DNA of 64,000 nucleotides from Flaveria trinervia (taxonomy: Eukaryota; Streptophyta; Magnoliopsida; Asterales; Asteraceae). The stretch spans positions 59,567,376 to 59,631,375 of the forward strand of contig CM046442.1 in NCBI GenBank assembly GCA_025506515.1, written 5' to 3'. Shown here piece by piece: positions 11,826 through 24,319 of this stretch. The notes beneath the pieces were generated by a model. It was not told where the DNA came from. It was given only the letters and a program-made list of their open reading frames with translations, and made no database searches. The translations under genes were made by a program, and so were the position numbers. Every line of letters begins with the position of its first letter. Position 1 is the stretch's first letter.

Positions 11826-13500
11826 ATGGCCCTCAATAAATCTAAAGTAAAGATGGGGACGATGACCAAAGCACCCATCATCACCCCTGAAAACTTCAGG
11901 TCCTGGAGCAAAAGAATGGAAGGCTTCATCAGGTATCAAGACAGCAAAATGTGGCAATCCATTGTCAATGCTCGTATAAACCAAAAGTAGCTGGTGGAAA
12001 TGGTGCCATGATCAAGAAAGCTATTGAAGATTATTCTAATGAGGACAGGAAGAAGCTTGACATTGACAGCAACGCTATGACTGTTCTCATGACTGCAATT
12101 CCAAACTCTATCATAGTGGGGTTTGAGCATCGTAGGTCTGCCAAAGAACTATTTGATGCGCTTGCTCAAATGTACTCAAGCTCAAATGACTCCAAGAAGG
12201 ATTCACTGAAGCAGCAGTTTGAGAACTTCACCCATGTTTCTAGAGAGACTCTTAGCCAGCAATATTTTAGGTATATGGATCTCATTTCTTCCTTTCAATA
12301 TGTGGGAATTGCTCATGAACTCAGAGACCTTATAAGAAAGTTCATGAGTGCATTACCCAACGAGTGGACATTCTACCGTGTCTCTATCAAGAGAACAGAA
12401 AATCTGAATACACTCACCATGACCGAACTCTATGGGATCCTTGATGGATACCGTTGGGAAATGGAAAGTAAGAGGGGTCATCAGACCAGCAGACCCTTGA
12501 GTCTTCCTGCTAGCAATGCCTTAATGGTTGCTAAAGGCTCAAGAATCTCCCAGCCTCAACAATACCTGACTTACACCCAGCAGCCATCTTGTTCTTCTGG
12601 GCCATACATCACATTTCCTGAGACTCGAAGGTCTCAACAAGCTCAGCAAAGCTCCTTTCAGGACAACTGTGCTTTTGTCTCAGGAAGTGGACACTCAAGT
12701 GATTATCAATACTGCTTTGATGATCTAGAGTGTTTCAGCCCGGATGACGTGGAATACGTGGACATAGTCCAACAAATGGCTCTTCTAACCTATAGAGCAA
12801 AGAAGTTCTTCAAGAGAACTGGAAGGCAATTTCCCCAGAACCCAATCAACATCAAATTTGGGTTTGACAAAACCAAAGCCAAATGTTACAACTGTAACCA
12901 ACTTGGTCATTTTGCAAGGGAATGCAAGGCTCCCAAGTCCAACTCGGAAACCTCACAGGCCTCCACACATCCCTTTACACCAAAGCCCACCGGAAAGTCA
13001 ACTGAAACAGCGGCAATGGCTCAAGAAGTTGACTGGAGCTTTATGGTACAGGATGTGACTCCTGCTCAAGCACTCATGGCCGAACAGATGAAAATAAGGT
13101 ATATGAACATCTCCGTACTCCTGCCTGTATTGCTAAGGTTAAATTGTATCAGGACTACAATATGGAGATTAAATCTGATATTGAGTCTTTAAATGTTTTG
13201 AAATCTGACTTTAAAAGAGTTGAATCTGACTAACAAAAGAAAAATTGAGGAGTTAGAGAAGACTGTGTCCCTATTAAAACATGAACACACAAACTATAAG
13301 ACTCAGATAAATGATTTAATATCCAAATTGACTAAGGCTGAAGCCCAGCTTGTCATAGCTGAGGCTCAAGCCAGGAAGTATGCTATTTCCGAGCAAAACA
13401 TCCAAGCCATTCTTGCATCATCCTCTCACTCAAAACTTTGTTACCAAAACAAAGGAGGTTGGGAACCAATGAAATTGCTCCACCACACTCTTATGAGTCT
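11826..13500 (+). pseudogene. Element B gag, frameshifted
   Basis: The likely start is ATG 11826 (MALNKSKVKMGTM), reading through TPENFRSWSKRMEGF to a stop near 11988. The long frame 11951-13192 then takes over, so one frameshift lies around 11970-11990. The long frame has the copia gag domain (KQQFENFTHVSRETLSQQYF) and an acidic CFSPDDVEYVD patch. RAKKFFKRTGRQFP comes before the CCHC knuckle CYNCNQLGHFAREC at about 12882-12923. A coiled coil (13220-13420, LNLTNKRKIEELEKTVSLL) follows in another frame. Confidence 0.87.
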
Positions 13501-14456
13501 ATAAGACAACCAAGGTGTGGTACTGAAGAGCAAGAGGTTCCATCTGCTGACCCACCTTCTCATGAGTCAAAGAATGATACAACTATGGAGACCATCACAA
13601 GGAAGAACCAGGTAATTATGCCCTCCCTTACCTATAATGATCAAACCCTAACCACCAAAGCCAGAAGAAGCAGAGCTAAGGCAGCTAGAAAAACTGCCAA
13701 GAAAATGGTTGAGTCCAAGCTAAAGATACACCCAAAGCAAAAGGGTATATTCATCTCAGCTGGATTCCAGGTGGTTGGAAACTCTGATTCACGAAAGGGG
13801 TGTAGTACTAGCACTCCTGTCCTACCAAAGGATCAGAAGTCAAAGGGAAAAGTTGCTGATGAAGATAAAAAGAACAAGAAACAGCAATCTTCAAATCCTC
13901 AAAAGATTAACATTGCATGCATAATGTGTGGTCTGCAAAACCATATGGCCAAAGATTGTTATTACAATCCTTCTAGCACACATTATGCAAATAATGTTAA
14001 AAAGGAAGGAGTTAGGGAGGTTTCTCATTTGGACCATATCAAATGGTTCAAGTGATGAAAAAGGGAAAGCTTGTTTCTGAAGCAAGGCTGCTTTCGGAAG
14101 AAGATTCTTCTTCCGAAAGAAAAAAGGCTTCGGAAGCTAAAGCTGTCAAGACTCAGAAGAACAAAAGAGTCCCCTTGAAACCATCCCAGAAGAAGACTGC
14201 TTTGGAAGAAAAGGTGGTGAAGGCTTCTTCTGAAAATAAAGAAGCTTCGAAAGAATGCCAAGTTACAAAAGCTTCAACAAGCTCATTCTCCATGATCAAC
14301 CAAGGGATGGAATGGAAGATCAAGGAAGATGCTGTAGCCCAAACCTCTTCTTCAACGACATCCATTAAACCCCTATGCATAAATTTTGGTTCAATTATGT
14401 CATTATCTTTGGAAGAACCCAAGACTAATAAAGCTTGGGTTTCCAATCAAAACTAA
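13501..14456 (+). pseudogene. Element B gag-protease linker
   Basis: The frame 13438-14055 is Lys/Ser-rich and holds one Cys-rich unit, CIMCGLQNHMAKDCYYN (about 13918-13970), the counterpart of the triple unit in A. The next frame (14043-14456) is rich in Ser/Glu/Lys. At the DNA level it holds repeated TTCGGAAG/CTTCCGAA words (14090-14140), the same words that fill this element's LTRs. It ends NKAWVSNQN just before the protease. Confidence 0.65.
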
Positions 14457-16179
14457 TCATCTCATCTTATGTGCAGGGACATCCATTTGACAAGAATAAC
14501 AACATTTGGATTGTAGATAGTGGATGCTCCAAGCACATGACAGGGAACAGATCTCTCCTTCAACAATTTCAACATTTTGATGAGTCCTGTCTAGTTTGGA
14601 GGTGAGGCCGGAGGATATATTTCTGGCAGAGGGAGTATATCCAATGGTAAGTTAAAGGTAGACAAAGTTAACTTTGTCAAACAGCTTGAACACAATATGT
14701 TAAGTGTTTCTCAATTCTGTGATCAAAAGCACCAAATGCTTTTCACAGAACATGAGTGCATTATCCTCAAACCAGGGATGACAATTCCTCCAGAATTGGT
14801 GCTTCTTAGATCTCCCAGGAAAGGGGATATGTACAAGCTTGATATGAACAATGCTTCCCAATGGGTGAAGTATCATGCTTTCTTTCCAAAGCTGATAGTG
14901 ATGAGTCAACACTGTGGCATAAACATATGTGTCATGTAAATTTTAAGACAATGAATAAATGGCTAAAAATAACTTGGTACATGGTATGCCTAAAAAGGAG
15001 TTTTTCTGCAAATATAACTGTGTTGCTTTCCTAAAAGGGAAACAACATAGGGCATCTCATAAATCCAAATGTGTTAACTCTATCACTACTCCATTGCACT
15101 TATTGCACATGGATCTTTTTGGTCCCACAAGTATAATGAGCATTGGAAGGAAATCATATTGCCTTTTGATAGTTGATGATTTTACAAGATTTACATGGGT
15201 ATTCTTTTTAAGAACTAAAGATGAAATTGTTGAAACATTAAAATCTTTTATTCTTAAAATAGAAAATCAAATTGATCACAAGGTTAAAATAATTAGAAGT
15301 GATCAAGGGACTGAGTTTAAGAACTTCGTTCTTGACTCATTCTATAACTCAAAAGGGATTGCCAGACAACATAGTGCTCCCAGAACTCCTCAACAAAACG
15401 GTGTTGATGAGAGGAGGAATAGGACACTTATTGAGGCTGCTTGAACTATGTTAGCTGATTCAAAGCTACCTCTAGCATTCTGGGCAGAGGCAGTCAACAC
15501 TGCATGCTATGTGCAGAACAGAGTTCTTGTTGTTAAGCCCCATGGAAAAACCCCTTATGAGCTATGGAACAAGAGACCACCGTTCATTGGCTTTCTAAGG
15601 TCCTTTGGCAGCAGGTGTACCATACTTAACACAAAGGACAATTTGACAAAATTTGCTGAAAAGTCGGATGATGCTATCTTTGTTGGATACTCTTCTAGCT
15701 CCAAAGCTTACAGAGTATACAACATTAAGAATCAACAATTTGAGGAGTCATCAAATATAGTTGTTAATGAGCACACTCCTTGTGTCAGGGGGAATGGACC
15801 TGATCACATCTTTGATTTAGAATTGTTTTCAAACTATTCTAAACCCTCTTGTGAGAATGTTTCAGTTGGAATAGGTGCTCAAAATGATGCTGATGCTGCT
15901 GCTAATGATCAACTGTTTGAGCTTCCCAGGCCTAGACCAAATTCTCCAAGTGCTGCAATACACCAAGCTTCCACTATTCACAGATCCGATAGTTTAACTA
16001 TATCAAGGAATAGTGAGCTTCAACAAGTGAATCACCTACTGAGCCTCAAAACTCATCAGGTGATCCACCATAAGACCAGGCAGAACGAGGTAGTATCTTC
16101 AAGAAACAGGCAACTGTTAATACTACTTCACAACCAACTATTAATGATGTTTCTCATTCATTCAATCAGTCCTCATTAA
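14457..16179 (+). pseudogene. Element B protease and integrase, broken
   Basis: Protease signature IWIVDSGCSKHMTGN is encoded at about 14507-14551 with its active-site Asp intact. The frame is interrupted near 14600. GAG-pre-integrase is poorly preserved around 14905-14960. The integrase core is clear at 14959-15444: LLHMDLFGPTSIMSIG, IIRSDQGTEFKNF and PQQNGVDERRNRTLIEAA. A TGA stop at 15442-15444 splits it from the next segment in the same frame (15448-16179), which reads LADSKLPLAFWAEAVNTACY and later FVGYSSSSKAYRVYN. The tail is a Ser/Asn/Gln-rich connection to RT. Confidence 0.87.
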
Positions 16180-16229
16180 ATGACTTTGAAACAGCAGCTG
16201 GACAGACTGTTCCAGTTCCTGAGCATAAT

Positions 16230-17920
16230 ATGTCTAACTTGGATCTATCTCTGCAACTGGAAGTGATTCCTCGTCTTAGGATTCACAACACTCATCCAAC
16301 TGAGAACATCATAGGGAATGTCTCTGAGGGTGTGAGAATAAGAGGACAGACTCATCAAGGGAATGTCTGCTTGTACTCATGCTTTCTATCTCAGATGGAA
16401 CCCAAGAAGGTAGAAGATGCCTTGAAAGATAGTAGCTGGATTGAATCAATACAAGAGAAGCTGCTTCAATTCAAGAGACAGAAGGTATGGAACCTATGTC
16501 CGCTACCATTTGGTCAATTACCTATAGGCACCAAATGGGTTTTCAGAAACAAGAGAGATGATAGAGGCTTGATCATCAAGAATAAGGGAAGACTTGTGGT
16601 TCAAGGATACAATCAAGAGGAAGGAATCAATTACACTGATGTCTGTGCACTAGTTGCAAGACTTGAGGCAGTTAGGATCTTCCATGCTTATGCTGCATCC
16701 AAGGACTTCATAGTATACCAGCTTGATGTCAAGTGTGCATTTCTATATGGGGATATAGATAGGGAATGTTATGTATGCCAACCTCCAGGATTTGAAGATC
16801 CACAACACCCCAACTATGTGTGCAAATTGGATAAAGCTCTATATGGGCTGCACCAAGCACCTAGGCTGTGCTATGAGACTTTGTCTCAGTTTCTTCTGAA
16901 GAATGGCTACACTAGAGGTACCATTGATAAGACTCTCTTCATCAGAAAGTCTGGAAAGGACATTTTGCTTGTACAAGTCTATGTTGATGACATCATATTT
17001 GGTTCCTCAAATGACCAAATGTGAAAGGACTTTGAGAGCATTATGAAGAATAAGTTTGAGATGAGCTCCATAAGAAAAATGGACTTTTTCCTTGGAATTC
17101 AGGTAAAGCAACTGAAGGAAGGGTTCTTCATTAATCAATCTAAATATGTCTCTGACATCTTAGAAAGATTTGAGATGAAGGATTGCAAGCCTACCAAGAC
17201 ACCCATACCTAGAAACCATAATCTTTGTCCTGACCTTGAGGGGGAGGATACTGATCAACATCAGTATAGGGCAATTATTGGTTCTCTGATGTATCTAACA
17301 GCCAGTAGACCTGATATCATGTTTGCTACTTGCATTTGTGCAAGATATCAGGCTGCTCCAAAGGTGTCTCACCTAGCTGCTATTAAGAGAATCCTCAGAT
17401 ACTTTAAAGGAGCACCCAAACTAGGTCTCTGGTATCCCAAAAACAAGGATTTCAATCTTTATGGATGCTCTGACAGTGACTATGGAGGCTACAATATTGA
17501 CAAGAAATCAACATCAGGAGGATGTCAATTTCTTGGTGGAAGGATCATCTCATGGCAATGCAAGAAACAATCCTGTGTCTCTACATCAACTGCTGAAGCT
17601 GAATAGATTGTTGCTGCTAGCTGATGTGCTCAACTGCTATGGATTCAAAATCAGATGTTAGACTATGGATTAACTTTATGAGTACTCTATTCATATTGAC
17701 AACAATAGTGCTATCTCATTACTGAAAATCCAGTGAAGCACTCCAAGACTAAGCACATTGACATCAGGTATCATTTCATTAGAGATTCATGAGAAAAATC
17801 TAATCAAGTTAATCAAAGTTTATTCAAATAAATAATATGCTGATCTGTTTACCAAAGCTTTTGATGAACAAAGGTTCAAGTATCTCATAACAGCTATTGG
17901 GATGATAAACATTGATTAAT
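16230..17920 (+). pseudogene. Element B reverse transcriptase and RNase H, near-intact with stops
   Basis: Copia RT in one frame from 16230. GTKWVFRNKRDDRG, VYQLDVKCAFLYGD and LDKALYGLHQAPRL precede the YVDD box at 16980-16991. A TGA at 17022-17024 closes the frame, but it continues in the same phase (17043-17606) through FFLGIQVKQL and YLTASRPDIMFATCICAR to the RNase H STAEAE motif, where a TAG at 17604-17606 stops it. The C-terminal part (DLFTKAFDEQRFKYL, AIGMINID) ends near 17920. It is the best-preserved copia RT in the window. Confidence 0.9.
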
Positions 17921-18507
17921 TTGATCTCTTTTGAAAACCTTTTTAATATGTAAGTCTTGTGTCAATAAAATTTAAGCCCTGTTATAAGAAAATATCTCTA
18001 AAATTTACTAAGTGTAAATTCCTTCCGAAGAGAAATTAACCTTTGGAAGACATTCTCATATCTTTCGAAGCAAAATTTCTCAAAGGATAACTTTCTTCTC
18101 GAATAATTTTTGGCCTCGGAAGCAACTCTAACCTTCGGATGCAAAGTTTTGGCTTCAGAAGTAACAATTGCCTTCGCAAGACAAGTTACCTTCGGAAATG
18201 TTTTACACTCGAAAGAGCGATTTCACTGTGTAACGTAAATTTCTTTGGCCCCACACTGTAAAAAGGAAATATTTTGTTAATGATGTCGGATTATTTAACT
18301 ATTTTAACCCTACCGCCACTGTCATTTCTTCCACTAAACCATCACATCACCTTATCATTACCCCTATTACTGCCTTTCCACAATCTTTTAAATAATCTCG
18401 ACTATTCAATTTCACTCTCTTACTTGCAAATTTTACTGCCCTCGAAATTTCTCCTCTCGACTACTCAACTTTACCCCAGCTCAAATTATCCCCATTCACC
18501 TTTCCAA
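17921..18507 (+). repeat. Element B spacer between pol and accessory ORF
   Basis: Non-coding. From about 18020 to 18220 it holds about nine CTTCGGAAG-like words (CCTTCCGAAGAG, CCTTTGGAAG, GCCTCGGAAGC, CCTTCGGATG, CCTTCGGAAATG), the same word that dominates this element's LTRs. Confidence 0.7.
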
Positions 18508-21500
18508 ATGGCCTTCAACCCTCAGCACAACCAAGTCGCACTTCTTGATTCTTCAAGAGATGCTGACTTCTCAGATATCATCTCCTTTCTAACCCAATCT
18601 TCTTACTACACCGCTCTGAATGTAAACCCCACAATTTACTCAAACCATATGTCTAAATTTTGGGCAAATGGTCAGATTGAAACCCTAAATGTGGTTCGTG
18701 TCATTCGATCGAGCATCTATGGCCAGGAGTTGGTCATTTCTGAATAGATCATCAGGGAGCATCTAGAGCTTCTTGATGAGGGCACTCCAACGGAATTCCC
18801 TAAAGCAGATTTGGACAATCTTATCTCCAAATGGGATATGGTGGAGATGTTAGCAGGTCAACTGTCTACAAATTTGACTTCTCTTACCAATAGAAGTTCC
18901 TGCTACACATGGTTCTTCACTGCTTGTCGAATAAATCTGGAGGATGGGATCAAATCCCATATGAACTTGGGTGCCTAGTTCATGGGTGGTGAAAAGCCTC
19001 CGCTTCAACTATTCAAGATTTGTGCTGGCTAACCTCATGGGAAATCTTCAAAAGGACACATTCTTCATGTATCCCAGGTTTCTCAAGCATATAATCAACT
19101 ACGAGCTGGACCAGAGCAAGCTTGTCTGTGCAGCTGCTCTGAATGCTCCTCAAATGAGGCCGACCATCTTCAAGACTTTGAAGAGAGTGTCCACCAACTT
19201 CACCGGAAGAGATACTGCACTTCTTCCAGGTATGATTGAGCCAATGGCTCCTGGTGAAATCCCTGTTAACCCCACAGGTGATGAACCCACACCAGCAACT
19301 ACCCCCACTTTGCCAATCTACCTTCTCCAACCATTACCTTACTTATCAGAGACGTCCCAAACGAACCCTTGTTCAATCTTCTCTGGTTGAACAGCTCCTC
19401 ATGTTCTACCTAAAAAGGTGAGTCTCTGTACTCCACTGAGCAGCCAAAAGGGACAGCCCTATCACAGGCTTAATGCCTTTAGACATTGATCAAAGTCCTG
19501 GATCATTAGGTTTCACTTCTATCTCCTTTACTGACCTTTTAATTGGAACTGATGAAGAGATTATGTCTCTTAAGGGTAATGAAGTTGATCCACAACACCC
19601 TCTCACGGATCAACAGAGCCAAGTGAGACTCTTATCTCTAGCCCCCATCAACAAAGCTTTCCTGAGGTGAGTCCCACTGATGTGGAGGAGACTCATGTAG
19701 ATTCAGCTACCAGTACTAAAGGATTCTCAATGGATCCTCAGGACAGTGGTAACATCACTGAGACTAAATCTACGACAACCATGCCCTTTGATGACTCTGA
19801 AAGAGACATCTTTGAGCAAGGGAAACCAAGGTGCCCAGAAACCATATCTGGTGGTGAGGATGAACATACAAGGTGTGTTACCTCATCTCCCCGTGATTCT
19901 TCATAAGAAGATGAGGGAAGCATGCAACTTACCATTCAAGACTACTTTCTAAAGTCTCAAATCTTGAATCCAAGGTTAAGACTTTAGAGGATAGGTCTTC
20001 CACTCAGCAACTTGAGATCGAAACTCTCAAGGCCAAACTAGCTAAGAAACAGTTTGAGAGGTCTGTTAGGCATGTACCAATTCAGGTCTCCTTGACCTCT
20101 TCCTCTAGCTCATCATGCTCTCAGGATGATGCTACCAAAAAGGGGGAGAGTGTTCAGAGACAAAGCCAAAGACAAGAGGAAACCCAAAGTCCAGCTCTCA
20201 CTTCCTTGAGATTAAAATATCCTGTGCAACAAGCTTCAATTTTCCCTGAGCCTCCTCCAGTTGTTATTCAAGTGGATCAAAGGTTGCTCCAAGATCTCAA
20301 TAGGTTCTTTAACAAGTTTCTATTGGAATCTCTTATAGAACAGCCAAGCCCTGATATGTCTGTTATCTACTTCGGAGCTCAAAAGCTTCGGAGGTTAAAT
20401 GCACCTTCTACCACTATTGAGGAAGTTGGTCAACCTAAGGTCCAAGTGGAACCTAAGATTAACTTCGAAGGGGAAACAGGACTGATGGCCCAGCAACTAA
20501 AACTGTTGGGACAGATAATGCATTTTCACAGACTTCTGAAACACAATTCAAAGCCTCAGAAGAACAAGTTCAAACTTCGAAGCTGAGATTGCTGCTGCGG
20601 AAGGACTATTCTCATTATCCGATGATCTAATAGTCACAGATGCAATCCTGGAACTCGCATCTGAGGTTAATAGAGAGGATTTTCTCACTCAACCTTTAGC
20701 TCTAACATCAGCATTAACTCCAGCTCCCATCTCTACTACTCACCTGAATCTTCTATCCAAGAACCCCCAAAGTCTAGTACTTCTGAAGACATCAAAGGAA
20801 AGAGGAAGATGAATTCGGAATAGCTTTATGAGGAAGAAAGGTTGAAGAAACTCAAAAGAAAAGGTGGGCTGACAACTAGAAAAACTGTTAGCTGCAAGTA
20901 CCAAAGCAGCTGCAGCCAACCAAGAGCCGGTCAACAACGAAAAAGGGTAGAGATTATCGATAGACTTGTTAGTCTAGAAGCTGCAATTGAGGATGTACTC
21001 CTGCTACCATTAAAGGAGTTAATAGAGCTGGAAAAGGCAACCTTGCTTCTAAAACAGCAAAAAGAAGAAGCTGCAAGGTTGGCCTTAGAAGAAGAAAGGG
21101 AGAGGAAAGAAAAGGAAGCTGATCTACAGCTTAGGAGGGAAAGGATAACTTTCCTAACCTCCAGAGGTTTCTCTCAAGAAGAATTATCTCCACATAACAA
21201 TGACACGATCATATGGCTCTTCAACAAAGAGCAAGATCAATGGAGAAAGAGAAGAGAGAAAGAGAGCTGAAAGAGAAAAGCTACTACAGAAGAAGAAGAA
21301 GGAAGAGGAAGCCGGACTAACTGCTGCCAAGAAAATAGGTGAGAAGGCCAAGATGAAGAGCTATCTCAAAGCTCATGGCTTCTCTGGCAAGCAGGTTGGT
21401 CCTATGTCAGAAAAGACTCTCCAGCGACATGTCAGTGAAATTAAGGCTGACATTCGCGCGGGGAAGAGGAAGGAGATGTACAGAAGGGGACAGGGGGTGA

Positions 21501-22582
21501 CCTTCAAACAAACCACTCAACCCAAACTCCAAACCTAACCACAACCTGAAACCATACCTTTTTCACTCCCCATCAAAACCGAACCAACCAATGAACCATA
21601 CACCCCTGAACCTACACCATCACTCCTACCAACCCCTTCACCTCAACCACCTAAACTACCCATCCTCCAACCCAAAACTTTAGCCAGAACCCAAACACCT
21701 CAACCTACCCATCAACCTATCAAACCCTCCCTCATCCTTCTAAACATCTCTCCTTGGAAGAATTCAAGGCAGTCAAGACAAAGCTCATAAAATGCATAAC
21801 TTGAGCGATATCTCCTGTATAGAGGATTCTGTCAATTTGACTTATGTTGATGGATCCTCAAGTTCCCTCACTAGAGATCAATTTCTTAATCTGCCCAGAG
21901 GAACACTGGACCAAGCTGCAAATCTCCTTGGCCTCAATTCAGACACTTTGAATGAGGAAGAAAAGAGGTTAAGGAGAAGGCTGGTGACTCTACTGGATAC
22001 AAGAAAAGCGACAGGGTACCAAGACAACCTCTTGCACCTAGAAAGAAGATCATCCGGTGGAGGTTCGAAGACTCTTCTCACAACTTTGTTGTTGAAAGAG
22101 AGAATGGAGAGCTCAACAGGCTGAGTGCCTCATCTTTGCTACACTTAAGCAAATTTGACATTGTTGGGTTAGCAGAGAAGACATTCTCCAACCCTTCAAA
22201 CTCTGATGTAGCTGCCCATATCAGAAATCATCTAGGAAGCCTTCATATGGCCGAGCTAACTGTTAGAAGCAAGGTTGAAGCAGAGTTGAAACTGAGAGAG
22301 GAGGAGGAAAGGAAGGGATCAGTAACCACAGGCAAAGCCTTTTTACAAATGGTTGAAGGTCCTGAACTAGAATCCATAGTTAGATGGGAGTATGACTATA
22401 ACTCCCGTCAACTAACTCTTTTCAGGGGGGCACAACAAAGGGTACATGTCATTCAGAGTGATAGACTGGATCTCCTATTACCAATGACTTGTACAAGCTT
22501 CTCAGCACCACTTCAGGGAAGAACAAAGAGACAGACAAATTCTTTTGTCCCTGGTGCTGAAAGCTTTGTGAAGCAGAAATAA
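18508..22582 (+). pseudogene. Element B accessory ORF 3' of pol, broken
   Basis: Best start is ATG 18508 (MAFNPQHNQVALL), chosen because related ORFs in A and C align from there. The N-terminal domain has NPTIYSNHMSKFW at residues 40-52 and FFMYPRFLKHII near 19060. A Ser/Thr/Pro-rich stretch follows (19400-20600). A Lys/Glu/Arg coiled coil lies at 20840-21270, with two short helical units: FLTSRGFSQEELSP (about 21150) and YLKAHGFSGKQVGPMSEKTL (about 21360). A C-terminal part runs 21792-22582. It is broken into at least six frames. No signal peptide or membrane helix is evident, so I do not call it envelope. Function unknown; a protein expressed from the element's genomic or a subgenomic RNA is the simplest inference. 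Confidence 0.7.
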
Positions 22583-22602
22583 GTGAGGTTTTGGTAGCAT
22601 CA

Positions 22603-22615
22603 GCCTAGGGGAGTT
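22603..22615 (+). other. Polypurine tract of element B
   Basis: CCTAGGGGAGTTTG-type tract directly before the 3' LTR, the expected plus-strand primer position. Confidence 0.75.
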
Positions 22616-23475
22616 TGTTGGATCTAGAAAGGTTGGTGCAACCAAAACCAAGTCACTTAGAAGATTTTGGTACAACAAATAAAGGACTTCCGAAGCTAAG
22701 TATGGAACTTCCGAAGGAAAAAGGAGCTCTTCCGAAGACAGTGTAGAACTTACTTCCAAAGGAAAAGTTCCAACTTCCAAAGACAAAGAACCTACTTCCG
22801 AAGTTCAAGACTTAGAAAGAAAGATCTAAAGTCAACTTCCGAAGTACAGAAGTCCTCAAGCCTCGGAAGTATAGAAGCCTCTTCCGAAGTATAAGTGGGT
22901 TCGGAAGAACTTGTTCTTCCGAAGCCAACTTACCTTCGGAAAACACTGCTATTATCCAGTGGACATAAGTATGGTCTCCCTGACACTCCGCTACAAATCT
23001 CTGAGATACTGCATGGCGTTTTCTCAAAAGCCATGCAGTTGACCATACTTTAATCCACTGTTTACCTTTTTATGTTAGTACAGTTGCCATCTTTAGTTGG
23101 TGACAAAAGGTAAGTCATAGACATGTCATGACTACCATATCTTAGATAATACTTTATCTAAGATATCTTAACTTTAGTATTGTAGTATATGCTTTAGTCT
23201 TAGGTTTCCAGCTGGTATCAAAGTATATCGGCTATAGGATCTAGTATATATAGTCTCTCATTGTAACTCATGTATCATGCTTGTAAGAGTCTTGTAATAT
23301 CTCGAGTTGAGAAGTAAATATACAAGTGCCTTGAAAATTTATTTCTGTGTGTTCATTTACTACTTATTATATTATTATCAACTCTTGTGAAAGACTTTAC
23401 TTCATCTGAATTGAGTGTTTTTATAAGTGAGCTTGAGAAAAATCCTGGTGTTTAAGTGACAAACCCGATCCTGCA
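22616..23475 (+). mobile_element. Element B 3' LTR
   Basis: Starts TGTTGGATC and ends GATCCTGCA; 860 bp against 863 bp for the 5' copy. TATATATA lies at about 23245. The CTTCCGAAG words are better preserved here than in the 5' LTR. Confidence 0.93.
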
Positions 23476-23480
23476 TTTTG

Positions 23481-24319
23481 TTGCAAAAGTTATACCATAG
23501 TATCTCAGTCTATGTAGACTCTTGGAAGCATTAAAAGTCCAAGATCAATCAAAATTGGGAAACTTGTATCACTTATGACATACAAGTCAATCCAAGAAAG
23601 AATTGAGAATCTCAACAGTCAACAACTTCATAAGAAAACTCACTCAAAGGCTTTTCTTCATAACATGAAACATCAAGTCAGACACATTAACTTTTGATTA
23701 AGTTCAAAGTTAATGCAGGTAAGTGCATTGGTTAATGCGGGTGAAGGTAACCCATGCATTTAACCGAAGCGAGTATCTTTTTATTCCAAAGGGAAACTAA
23801 GGCAGACAAAGATTGTACTCTACCGCATTAGTGTGTTAAGTAAATGTGGATTTTACTCTACCGCATTTGCTACAGTAGACAAATGCTGATGAACATCTCT
23901 CTCTCTCGCATTTGCTATAGTGCAATGTTGACCAAGTGTTGTCAACCGCATTTGGTGCAGTCGCACAAATGCTGATTGACTTTGTTCTATCGCATTTGCC
24001 ACAGTGTACAAATACGGATAGGATGAAACAAGTAACAACACTACCGCATTTGCTACAGTGTGTTAATGCTGATGAACAAAATCACAAGTTATTCTTCCGC
24101 ATTTACTACAGTACACAAATGCGAATAGTCACTGTTTTCAAATTTCAACTTTCGCATCTGCAATAATACACAAATGCGGGTCACCTAAAGCTTGAAAATT
24201 TAGACTTCCGCATTTGCTACACTGGTGACCGCATTTGCTCTAAAACTTGTAAAATCTCATGAAAGCCATTATTTGACTATTTAAAGGAATTTAAATGGGT
24301 CATTTAATACTTTTCAAAT
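23481..24319 (+). repeat. Element A spacer before the accessory ORF, with CCGCATTTG array
   Basis: Continuation of A after element B. From about 23700 to 24240 there are about eight units alternating CCGCATTTGCTACAGTG with ACAAATGCTGATGAAC-type partners, so each pair can fold as a hairpin. The same words make up the hairpins of A's LTRs. No ORF. Confidence 0.7.

Larger units (their letters stand above)
10874..23475 (+). mobile_element. Element B: complete Sirevirus-like Ty1-copia element inside A
   Basis: Two LTRs (10874-11736 and 22616-23475) surround a full set of modules. The flanks carry a perfect duplication TTTTG at 10869-10873 and 23476-23480. Total 12.6 kb. By eye over about 330 bp of aligned LTR there are roughly 13 differences (about 4 percent), fewer than in A, as expected for a younger insertion. 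Coding frames have stops and shifts. It landed between pol and the accessory ORF of A, in the same orientation. Confidence 0.95.

Noticed and set aside
18508..22582. Calling the accessory ORF an envelope gene
   Set aside because: No signal peptide, fusion peptide or membrane anchor is visible; the middle is coiled coil and low complexity.
23700..24240. Regularly spaced repeats that could suggest a CRISPR array
   Set aside because: Units are imperfect, alternate in orientation and sit in a plant retroelement spacer.
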